NCBI GenBank assembly: GCA_937892405.1
Contig: CALAFS010000265.1
Location: forward strand, 1-12,040
Direction of reading: 5' to 3'
DNA: 12,040 nucleotides
From: an uncultured Clostridia bacterium
GTDB taxonomy: Bacteria; Bacillota; Clostridia; Oscillospirales; CAG-272
Under the pieces are notes generated by a model. The model saw only the letters and a list, made by a program, of their open reading frames with translations. It did no database searches and had not been told where the DNA came from. The position numbers and the translations under genes were made by a program. Below, in pieces: positions 7,086-12,040 of this stretch; position 1 is the stretch's first letter, and each line of letters opens with the position of its first letter.

Positions 7086-7146
7086 TATAATAGGTAGAAA
7101 ACAAAATATCCCGGGGAGATTTCCCCGGGATATTTTGTTCGTTTTT
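7086..7146. terminator. Bidirectional terminator between aga and tpiA
   Basis: A perfect 18-bp stem (7100-7117 with 7122-7139, loop GATT) is GC-rich at its tip (CCCGGGGA) and AT-rich at its base. On the plus strand it is followed by T5 (7142-7146) and on the minus strand by four T. It serves the convergent aga (+) and tpiA (-) genes. Just upstream, 7081-7091 contains two overlapping TATAAT hexamers with only a weak -35 (GCGACA at 7062-7067), so a promoter there is doubtful. Confidence 0.9.
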
Positions 7147-7180
7147 CCGTCGTCTGAAATGCTAAGGAAAGTTTACGAAT

Positions 7181-7936
7181 TTAATTTGCCGCTTTGACGA
7201 TGGTGGTGAATTTATCGGTTTTCAGCGAGGCGCCGCCGATCAGACCGCCGTCGACATTGGTCTTTGCGAGCAGTTCCTTGCAGTTGCCGTCGTTCATCGA
7301 GCCGCCGTACTGGATCGTCAGCTCCTCCGCCGCGTCCTTTCCGTAGAGGGAAGCGACAGTGCGGCGGATCACGCCGCAGGTCTCGTCCGCCTGCTCCGGC
7401 GTAGCGGTCAGACCCGTGCCGATCGCCCCGACGGGCTCATAGGCGATGATGACATTCTGTAACTCTTCTGCGCTGACACCCGCGAGGTCGAGCTTCGTCT
7501 GCATGGAGACGACCTCGTCGGTAATGCCGGCGAGTCTCTGCTCCTTCACCTCGCCGAGGCAAAGAATGACCTTCAGCCCGGCGGCAAGCGCCGCCTTTGT
7601 CCGCAGGTTCACCGTCTCGTCGGTCTCGCCGAAGTACTGGCGTCTCTCGGAATGTCCGATAACGACATACTCGGTCCCGATCTCGGTGAGCATCTCGGCG
7701 CTCACCTCTCCGGTGTAGGCACCGCTCTTCGCAAAGTGGACATTCTCCGCGCCGATGTGAATGTTCGTGCCCTTCGCGGCTTCTACCGCGGTGGCGATGT
7801 CCACATAAGGAACGCAGAGGACGATGTCACACTGATCCATGCCCCGCACCATCGGCGCAAGCTCTTCGATGAAAGCCTTCGTCGCCTTCGGGGTCATATT
7901 CATTTTCCAGTTGCCGGCAATGACTGTTCTTCTCAT
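7181..7936 (-). CDS. tpiA: Triosephosphate isomerase
   Basis: This 251-residue cytoplasmic enzyme interconverts dihydroxyacetone phosphate and glyceraldehyde 3-phosphate. The catalytic set is complete: Asn9 and Lys11 in AGNWKMN, His95 in IGHSERRQ and Glu167 in AYEP. The phosphate-gripping loop 6 reads PVGAIGTG (168-175), and the C-terminal QYGGSM and GGLIGGASL motifs are present. The usual loop-6 hinge sequence is PVWAIGTG or PIWAIGTG, so here Trp170 is replaced by Gly. Length matches bacterial TIMs. GGAGAG lies about 7 nt before the ATG. The gene starts 17 nt after the pgk stop and shares its transcript, ending at the hairpin at 7100-7139. Confidence 0.97.
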   Translation of the reverse strand: MRRTVIAGNWKMNMTPKATKAFIEELAPMVRGMDQCDIVLCVPYVDIATAVEAAKGTNIHIGAENVHFAKSGAYTGEVSAEMLTEIGTEYVVIGHSERRQYFGETDETVNLRTKAALAAGLKVILCLGEVKEQRLAGITDEVVSMQTKLDLAGVSAEELQNVIIAYEPVGAIGTGLTATPEQADETCGVIRRTVASLYGKDAAEELTIQYGGSMNDGNCKELLAKTNVDGGLIGGASLKTDKFTTIVKAAN

Positions 7937-7953
7937 GGTAACTCTCCGAAGAC

Positions 7954-9273
7954 TCAGTCTTTGTCCATCAGGCAGGAGATACCGGGAAGATCCTTGCCCT
8001 CAAGGAACTCAAGGGAAGCACCGCCGCCGGTGGAGATGTGCGTGATCTTCGAGGCAAAGCCGAGCTGCTCGCAAGCCGCCGCGGAGTCACCGCCGCCGAC
8101 GATCGTCACAGCGTCGCTGTCGGCGAGAGCCTGTGCCACGGCAATCGTGCCCTTGGCAAGCGTCGGGTTCTCAAACACGCCCATCGGTCCGTTCCAGACC
8201 ACGGTCTTCGCGGCGAGGATCGCGTCGGAGAAGAGCTTCGCGGTCTTGGGTCCGATGTCAAGTCCTTCCATATCCTCGGGGATCTTATCGACATCGACAT
8301 ATTGCACATCAATCGGTGCGTCGATGGGGTTCGGGAAGTCCTTTGCGATGGCGGTATCGACGGGGAGCAGGAGGTTGACGCCCTTCTCCTTCGCCTTTGC
8401 CATCATCTCGCGGCAATAGTCGAGTTTGGTCTCGTCAAGCAGAGATTTACCGACGCAAAGTCCCTTTGCCGCGGCGAAGGTAAAGGACATACCGCCGCCG
8501 ATGATAAGAGTATCGACCTTCGAGAGAAGGTTGTCGATGACATTGAGCTTATCCGCGACCTTGGCACCGCCGAGAATGGCGACGAAGGGTCTCTCGGGAT
8601 TCGAGAGTGCCTTGCCCATCACGGTGATTTCCTTCTGGATCAGGTAGCCGCAGACAGCGGGGATATAGTCCGCAACGCCGGCAGTGGAGGCATGCGCTCT
8701 GTGCGCGGCGCCGAACGCGTCGTTGACGAAAATGTCGGCGAGGGAGGCAAGCTCCTTTGCCATGGTGGGATCGTTCTTCTCTTCTCTGGCATCGAAACGG
8801 GTGTTCTCAAGAAGAACCGCCTCGCCGGGCTTCATCGCGGCGATCTTCGCCTTCGCATCGGCACCGGTGATGTCCTCGGCAAAGGTCACTTTCTTTGTGC
8901 CGAGAAGCTCATTGATTCTGTCGCAGACCGGGCGGAGAGTGAGTTTCTTCTTATCGTCCTTCAGCGCCTTTTCGAGATAGGCTTTCTTTGCCGCTGCCTG
9001 CTCTTCAGCGGGAAGAGCCTCGACCGCCTTCTTCTCCTTCTTCGTCAGACCGAAGCCTTCGGTGAAGATATTGTGCGGTTTACCCATATGAGAGCAGAGA
9101 ATGACCTTTGCTCCGTGGTTCATGAGATACTCGATGGTGGGCATCGCGCCGACGATACGCTTATCCGAGGTGATGACACCGTCCTTCATCGGGACATTGA
9201 AGTCGCAACGGACCAGTACGGTCTTGCCGGCGACATCGACATCTTCAATGGTTTTCTTGTTGTAAGTTGCCAT
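7954..9273 (-). CDS. pgk: Phosphoglycerate kinase with N-domain insertion
   Basis: This enzyme transfers phosphate from 1,3-bisphosphoglycerate to ADP, the first ATP-forming step of lower glycolysis. Signatures in order are VRCDFNVP (21-28), SHMGKP (61-66), LLENTRF (154-160), HRAHAST (191-197), LGGAKVADK (234-242), GGGDSAAA (393-400) and STGGGASLEFLEG (414-426). At 439 residues it is ~40 longer than typical bacterial Pgk (~395). The excess lies at ~67-110, a Lys/Ala/Glu-rich, probably helical insertion between SHMGKP and the LTLRPV helix, next to the 3-phosphoglycerate basic patch. The patch Arg of the common SHLGRP is Lys here. AAGGAG precedes the ATG, and a good promoter lies upstream. It is first in a pgk-tpiA operon; gapA is not adjacent. 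Confidence 0.97.
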   Translation of the reverse strand: MATYNKKTIEDVDVAGKTVLVRCDFNVPMKDGVITSDKRIVGAMPTIEYLMNHGAKVILCSHMGKPHNIFTEGFGLTKKEKKAVEALPAEEQAAAKKAYLEKALKDDKKKLTLRPVCDRINELLGTKKVTFAEDITGADAKAKIAAMKPGEAVLLENTRFDAREEKNDPTMAKELASLADIFVNDAFGAAHRAHASTAGVADYIPAVCGYLIQKEITVMGKALSNPERPFVAILGGAKVADKLNVIDNLLSKVDTLIIGGGMSFTFAAAKGLCVGKSLLDETKLDYCREMMAKAKEKGVNLLLPVDTAIAKDFPNPIDAPIDVQYVDVDKIPEDMEGLDIGPKTAKLFSDAILAAKTVVWNGPMGVFENPTLAKGTIAVAQALADSDAVTIVGGGDSAAACEQLGFASKITHISTGGGASLEFLEGKDLPGISCLMDKD

Positions 9274-9326
9274 TTTGAAATCTCCTTTTTCCGGAAACCC
9301 GGTTAAAATATTTTTTACCGTTCTCT

Positions 9327-9355
9327 ATCATACCATATTTTTACTCTTTCGTCAA
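9327..9355 (-). promoter_or_regulatory. Sigma-A promoter of pgk-tpiA
   Basis: On the minus strand TTGACG (9355-9350) and TATGAT (9332-9327) are separated by 17 nt. Transcription would start near 9320, leaving a leader of about 46 nt before the pgk ATG at 9273. A palindrome abuts the -35 box on its upstream side. Confidence 0.82.
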
Positions 9356-9375
9356 TATCTTTTGTTAAAAAGATA
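9356..9375. promoter_or_regulatory. Palindrome between the divergent pgk and rsmG promoters
   Basis: TATCTTTT-GTTA-AAAAGATA is a perfect 8-bp inverted repeat around a 4-nt centre. It directly abuts the pgk -35 box (9350-9355) and lies 29 nt upstream of the rsmG -35 box. It could be an operator, or simply AT-rich UP-element-like DNA. It does not resemble a known CggR or CcpA site that I can identify. Confidence 0.4.
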
Positions 9376-9404
9376 ACGATTTTCTTCGCGCGAGCCCTTT
9401 CCTC

Positions 9405-9433
9405 TTGACAAGGGCGAAGGCGGGTGGTACAAT
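9405..9433 (+). promoter_or_regulatory. Sigma-A promoter of rsmG
   Basis: A perfect TTGACA (9405-9410) and TACAAT (9428-9433) are separated by 17 nt. The transcript would start near 9440, about 20 nt before the ATG at 9459. The TTG of the -35 box is also a possible in-frame start codon, but it precedes the transcription start, so the shorter reading with ATG at 9459 is correct. Confidence 0.85.
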
Positions 9434-9458
9434 AAAGAAAAACGACAGGAGGTTTTTT

Positions 9459-10196
9459 ATGTCTGTCGATCGAAACGCCTTTTTCTCGGAGATGAACGCG
9501 TGTTTTTCCGAGAACGGATACGCGTCCCTTCTCTCCAAAACGAAAAACGAAAAGTTTCTTCTTCTCACCGAGCATCTTCTCGCCGAGAATGAAAAATACA
9601 ATCTGACGGCGATCACCGATCCGTCCGAGATCGTCTTCCGCCACTATCTCGACTGCGCGCCCCTCGCCCGCCTTCTGCCGCAGGGGGCAAAGGTGATCGA
9701 CATCGGATGCGGAGCGGGCTTCCCCACCCTGCCGCTCGCCCTGCTCCGCGAGGACATCACGGTCTTCGCGGTGGACTCCACCGAGAAAAAAGTGAATTTC
9801 GTCAAGGGGTGTGCAGAGCGCCTCGGACTTACGAATGTGACGGCACGGGCAGCGCGGGCGGAGGATCTCGGACATGACGCGTCGCTCCGCGAAGGGTTCG
9901 ATATCGCAGTCTCCCGTGCGGTTGCCGCGATGAAAATCCTCGTGGAATTATGCCTTCCCCTCGTGCGTGTCGGCGGTCAGATGATCGCGATGAAGGGAAA
10001 AAACGCACTCTTCGAGGTGCGGGAGGCAAAGCGTGGAATCTCCCTGCTCGGCGGAAAGCTCACGGAGGGGGAGGACATCGCGCTGAAGTACAAAGGCGAG
10101 GTGTTCGAGCGTCCGCTTCTCACGGTGGAAAAAATTTCGCACACGCCGACGATGTATCCGAGAGCGTACGCGCAAATCTCGAAAAAGCCGCTCTAA
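9459..10196 (+). CDS. rsmG: 16S rRNA (guanine527-N7)-methyltransferase RsmG (GidB)
   Basis: This 245-residue cytoplasmic enzyme uses S-adenosylmethionine to methylate N7 of G527 in the 530 loop of 16S rRNA; its loss gives low-level streptomycin resistance in several bacteria. Family motifs are NEKYNLTAITDPSEIVFRHY (44-63), the SAM-binding glycine loop VIDIGCGAGFP (79-89), AVDSTEKKVNF (104-114) ending strand 2, the SRAVAAM motif (152-158) and MKGKN (178-182). The start is set by AGGAGG (9447-9452) 6 nt before ATG and by the promoter, which rules out the in-frame TTG at 9405. Length matches the family (~210-240). It is followed by an intrinsic terminator and then a Noc/ParB-like gene, as in the Firmicutes rsmG-noc arrangement, but mnmG is not upstream; pgk is. 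Confidence 0.96.
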   Translation: MSVDRNAFFSEMNACFSENGYASLLSKTKNEKFLLLTEHLLAENEKYNLTAITDPSEIVFRHYLDCAPLARLLPQGAKVIDIGCGAGFPTLPLALLREDITVFAVDSTEKKVNFVKGCAERLGLTNVTARAARAEDLGHDASLREGFDIAVSRAVAAMKILVELCLPLVRVGGQMIAMKGKNALFEVREAKRGISLLGGKLTEGEDIALKYKGEVFERPLLTVEKISHTPTMYPRAYAQISKKPL

Positions 10197-10208
10197 GGGC
10201 AACAGAGG

Positions 10209-10248
10209 CAAAAACGGGCTGTCGTTTCGCATGACAGTCCGTTTTTTT
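10209..10248 (+). terminator. Intrinsic terminator of rsmG
   Basis: A stem of about 14 bp (AAAAACGGGCTGTC 10210-10223 with GACAGTCCGTTTTT 10233-10246, one G-U pair) is followed by a T run ending at 10248. It lies 13 nt after the rsmG stop and separates rsmG from the Noc-like gene. Confidence 0.9.
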
Positions 10249-10300
10249 ATAAGAAAATCGGATTTCCCGACAGGGTGCGACGCTTTTTTTCTTTTTCTCA

Positions 10301-10309
10301 TGGTAAAAT
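10301..10309 (+). promoter_or_regulatory. Candidate extended -10 promoter of the Noc-like gene
   Basis: TGG-TAAAAT (10301-10309) fits an extended -10 element (TGn plus TAnAAT-like hexamer), but no good -35 is seen at 17 nt. The leader from about 10316 holds a small hairpin (GGGCG / CGCCC near 10327-10343) and a GGAAGGA SD (10344-10350) before the ATG at 10360. A promoter is expected because rsmG ends at a strong terminator. Confidence 0.4.
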
Positions 10310-10359
10310 AAGGTAGAAAAAGAAAAGGGGCGTACTCCGCCCGGGAAGGAAAAAACAGC

Positions 10360-10818
10360 ATGAATATGTTTGAAGAGGCGCGTGCCGTATACGGCATGCT
10401 GAGAATCTGCGGCGGGACGCAGGAGGAGGCGGCGAAAAAGCTCGGGGTCAGTCAGTCCTACATAGCGAACAAACTGCGCCTTTTGAAATTCTCCCAACCG
10501 ATCCAGGATCTGATCACCGACAATCTTCTGACCGAGAGGCACGCGAGAGCACTGCTCCGCCTTCCCGACGAGGGGCTGGTGCGTGCGGCGGTCGGGCGCA
10601 TCGCGGACGAGCATCTGAATGTCGCGGACACCGAGGCTCTTGTCGACTCGCTCGTCGACGGAGCGGAGGCGCGCGGCGTAACGGAAAAGATCGGCGTCTT
10701 CTCCAAGGCGCTGAACACGGCGCTCGCCGCCCTCCGCGGCGCGGGAATCCCCGCCTCGAAAACAGTAGAAGAAGGCGAGAGCGGCATCACCATCACCCTG
10801 AAGCTCGCAACAGTATAA
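10360..10818 (+). CDS. Noc/ParB-like DNA-binding protein lacking the N-terminal CTPase domain
   Basis: This 152-residue protein matches the middle and end of the Noc/ParB/Spo0J family. FEEARAVYGML (4-14) is the helix that normally follows the N-terminal domain. GGTQEEAAKKLGVSQSYIAN (18-37) is the helix-turn-helix that reads the parS or NBS site, and LLTERHARALLRL (56-68) is the family's strongest HTH-domain motif. Residues ~109-152 (IGVFSKALNTALAAL, then TITLKL) resemble the C-terminal dimerisation domain. The N-terminal ~100 residues of ParB/Noc, with the GERR motif and CTP-binding pocket, are absent: only ~110 nt lie between the rsmG terminator and this ATG, and their in-frame translation does not resemble that domain. 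The SD GGAAGGA supports the start. Position after rsmG matches noc. Without the CTP clamp it cannot spread like Noc; a site-specific binder is the likely role (inference). Confidence 0.82.
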   Translation: MNMFEEARAVYGMLRICGGTQEEAAKKLGVSQSYIANKLRLLKFSQPIQDLITDNLLTERHARALLRLPDEGLVRAAVGRIADEHLNVADTEALVDSLVDGAEARGVTEKIGVFSKALNTALAALRGAGIPASKTVEEGESGITITLKLATV

Positions 10819-10850
10819 CGCAAAATGCAAAATTTTATTTGCATTTTACG
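10819..10850. repeat. AT-rich hairpin after the Noc-like gene
   Basis: CGCAAAATGCAAA (10819-10831) pairs with TTTGCATTTTACG (10838-10850) with one mismatch and a 6-nt loop. It begins directly at the stop codon. No T-run follows it on the plus strand, so it is a poor terminator. Together with the adjacent 7-bp tandem repeat it looks like a small non-coding intergenic element. Confidence 0.6.
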
Positions 10851-10851
10851 C

Positions 10852-10893
10852 AATTCATAATTCTGAATTCATAATTCTAAATTCTGAATTCAA
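10852..10893. repeat. Six tandem copies of a 7-bp repeat (AATTCNN)
   Basis: The units are AATTCAT, AATTCTG, AATTCAT, AATTCTA, AATTCTG and AATTCAA, contiguous and without gaps. The tract is very AT-rich compared with the flanking genes. No ORF or promoter of note lies in it. Confidence 0.85.
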
Positions 10894-10911
10894 TCCTCCC
10901 TTTTACAAAGC

Positions 10912-10947
10912 AACAGTCCGCCGCACTTGTTTGTGCGGCGGACTGTT
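10912..10947. terminator. Shared hairpin between the Noc-like gene and the EAR-helix gene
   Basis: A perfect 15-bp stem (10912-10926 with 10933-10947, loop TTGTTT) lies between two convergent genes; its right arm ends 1 nt before the stop codon (10949-10951) of the minus-strand gene. T-tracts on both sides are weak (GCTTTG on minus, CTTATTCC on plus), so termination efficiency is uncertain. Confidence 0.7.
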
Positions 10948-10948
10948 C

Positions 10949-12040
10949 TTATTCCAGAATAACCTTCGCGATACCGAGGTTCTTCTTTCCGAGCACCTTG
11001 ATGATGTTCAGAAGGAGCTCCTCTTCCTGATCGGGGAACTTCGCGAAGAAGAGGTCGACGGCATCCTCGCTCGGCAGGCTCGCCCTGACCGAGATATAGA
11101 CATCGTCCTTTCCGAAATAGTGAATCGTCTCGTTCATGATGTCGCGGATCGTCTCGATGATGTTGGGATCCACGGGATGACGGAACAGGAGATGCACCAT
11201 GCGGGAGGAATAGGTATATCTCGCCTTTCTCGCTTCCTCTTCGGCGGCGATGCGCGCTTCTTCCGCGAGGCGTTCTTCCTCCGCGCGCTTTGCCTCGGCG
11301 GCAAGTCTTGCCTCCTCCGCTCTGCGGGCGGCTTCTTCGGCACGGCGTTTTTCTTCCGCACGGCGTGCCTCTTCCGTTCTGCGCAGTTCCTCCGCACGGC
11401 GGGCTTCCGCTACGCGGCGCTCTTCGGCAGTGCGACGGGCGTCCTCCGCACGCTTTGCCTCCTCGGCGGCACGGCGGGCTTCTTCGGCGGCGAGTCTTGC
11501 CTCTTCCGCGGCGCGGCGCACCTGCTCGGCGAGCTCGGCATCCTTCGCGCGGCGCTCTTCCTCCGCGCGGCGGGCTTCTTCGGCAAGTCTCGCTTCTTCG
11601 GCTTTACGCGCCTCTTCGGCGCGGCGTGCCTCTTCCGCAAGGCGTGCGATCTCTGCCTGTCTTGCCTCTTCGGCTTTGCGGGCTTCTTCCGCTTTCCTTG
11701 CTTCCTCGGCTTTTCGCGCCTCTTCGGCGAGGCGTTCTTCCTCCGCACGGCGAGCCTCCTCGGCAAGGCGTGCTTCTTCCGCGAGTCTTGCCTCTTCGGC
11801 AAGTCTCGCTTCCTCAGCGAGGCGCTCCTCTTCCTTGCGCTTCTCTTCTTCGGCGCGACGGCGCTCTTCCTCGGCGCGCTTTTCTTCTTCCGCGCGCTTC
11901 TTCTCTTCGGCGAGGCGGATCTCTTCGAGGCGTCTCGCACGCAGAAGGGCAAGTCTTGCCTCCTCCGCGGCACGCTCTCTTTCACGCGCCTCAAACTCAA
12001 GGCGCATCTGATTCTTGATCTCGCGACGCATACGGTTGCG
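10949..12040 (-). CDS. Long charged-helix (EEARxA repeat) protein with compact C-terminal domain, 5' end outside window
   Basis: The frame is open to the right edge, so the Met at 12031 may not be the start; residues are numbered from it. Residues ~10-270 are one uninterrupted, proline-free helix of Glu, Arg, Lys, Ala and Leu. The dominant unit is the hexad EEARxA (18 gap-free units at 67-174), then three heptads AEEARLA/AEEARRA/AEEAKRA (175-195), then mostly hexads again. A six-residue period does not keep a coiled-coil stripe but gives dense i to i+4 Glu-Arg/Lys pairs, typical of stable single alpha-helices. Residues 271-360 form a mixed alpha/beta domain (SSRMVHLLFRHPVDPNII, DDVYISVRASLPSEDAVDLF, IIKVLGKKNLGIAKVILE) that I do not recognise. 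No function is assigned; a spacer or ruler that holds the C-terminal domain away from an unseen N-terminus is an inference. It is convergent with the Noc-like gene. Confidence 0.8.
   Translation of the reverse strand, partial: RNRMRREIKNQMRLEFEARERERAAEEARLALLRARRLEEIRLAEEKKRAEEEKRAEEERRRAEEEKRKEEERLAEEARLAEEARLAEEARLAEEARRAEEERLAEEARKAEEARKAEEARKAEEARQAEIARLAEEARRAEEARKAEEARLAEEARRAEEERRAKDAELAEQVRRAAEEARLAAEEARRAAEEAKRAEDARRTAEERRVAEARRAEELRRTEEARRAEEKRRAEEAARRAEEARLAAEAKRAEEERLAEEARIAAEEEARKARYTYSSRMVHLLFRHPVDPNIIETIRDIMNETIHYFGKDDVYISVRASLPSEDAVDLFFAKFPDQEEELLLNIIKVLGKKNLGIAKVILE
11510..11833 (-). repeat. Coding tandem repeat: 18 EEARxA hexads (18-bp units)
   Basis: Eighteen consecutive six-residue units (EEARLA, EEARRA, EEARKA, EEERLA, EEARQA, EIARLA, KDAELA, EQVRRA and variants) occupy residues 67-174. 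Synonymous codons vary between units (GAA/GAG, GCC/GCG/GCT), so the repeat is kept at protein level more than at DNA level. This argues for old selection on the helix rather than recent slippage. Confidence 0.85.

Noticed and set aside
7081..7091. Overlapping TATAAT hexamers after aga as a promoter
   Set aside because: Only a weak -35 (GCGACA) is present at a workable distance and the start point would fall in the terminator hairpin with no gene downstream on that strand.
8038..9306. 422-codon plus-strand frame antisense to pgk
   Set aside because: It is opposite an unmistakable Pgk, has no ribosome binding site and shows no recognisable motif.
9405..9458. In-frame TTG extension of rsmG by 18 residues
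   Set aside because: The TTG is part of the -35 box and lies upstream of the predicted transcription start; AGGAGG precedes the ATG at 9459.
11250..12018. Two long plus-strand frames rich in Ser/Ala/Arg or Pro/Leu/Arg opposite the charged-helix gene
   Set aside because: They are the complements of the EEARxA codon repeat. Their low-complexity translations have no SD or globular part, while the minus frame ends in a normal domain.

Overview
The window looks like chromosomal DNA from a moderately GC-rich member of the Clostridia (Firmicutes), perhaps an uncultured gut lineage. The evidence is strong AGGAGG-type ribosome binding sites, several near-consensus sigma-A promoters with 17-nt spacers, hairpin terminators, a CsaB-type pyruvyl transferase, an MsmK/UgpC-type sugar ATPase, and a Noc/ParB-like gene directly after rsmG. 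The lineage assignment is inference from style and gene content; no rRNA or other taxonomic marker is present. There is no sign of phage, plasmid, transposon or CRISPR.

Layout. Positions 2-391 hold the 3' end of a Gfo/Idh/MocA-type oxidoreductase (+), closed by a perfect 15-bp hairpin. Positions 482-1600 encode a polysaccharide pyruvyl transferase (csaB-like, +), which meets a large cytoplasmic coiled-coil protein gene (1602-3245, -) stop to stop with one base between them. The coiled-coil gene has a textbook promoter, and its terminator appears to lie inside the 3' coding part of the pyruvyl transferase gene. Next come a sugar ABC transporter ATPase (3392-4525, -) and a divergent GH36 alpha-galactosidase (4860-7034, +), separated by a 334-bp regulatory region with a palindromic candidate operator. 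A bidirectional 18-bp terminator separates the galactosidase from the convergent glycolytic pair pgk-tpiA (9273 down to 7181, -). Divergent from pgk is rsmG (9459-10196, +), followed by a short Noc/ParB-like gene (10360-10818, +) that lacks the N-terminal CTPase domain. An AT-rich intergenic element with a hairpin and a 7-bp tandem repeat follows. The right edge holds the 3' part of a gene (10949-12040, -) for a very long charged helix built on an EEARxA hexad, ending in a compact 90-residue domain.

How the genes fit together. The ATPase and alpha-galactosidase suggest uptake and cleavage of raffinose- or melibiose-type alpha-galactosides, with the ATPase serving permeases encoded elsewhere. 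pgk and tpiA serve lower glycolysis. rsmG and the Noc-like gene are the remnant of the usual origin-proximal neighbourhood, here placed next to glycolytic genes. The two helical proteins have no recognised function. The most unusual content is the glutamine-ladder coiled coil (20 of 23 consecutive heptads carry Gln at the same position), the CTPase-less Noc-like protein, a Pgk with an insertion of about 35 residues, a TpiA with a changed loop-6 hinge, and the terminator embedded in the opposing coding sequence.
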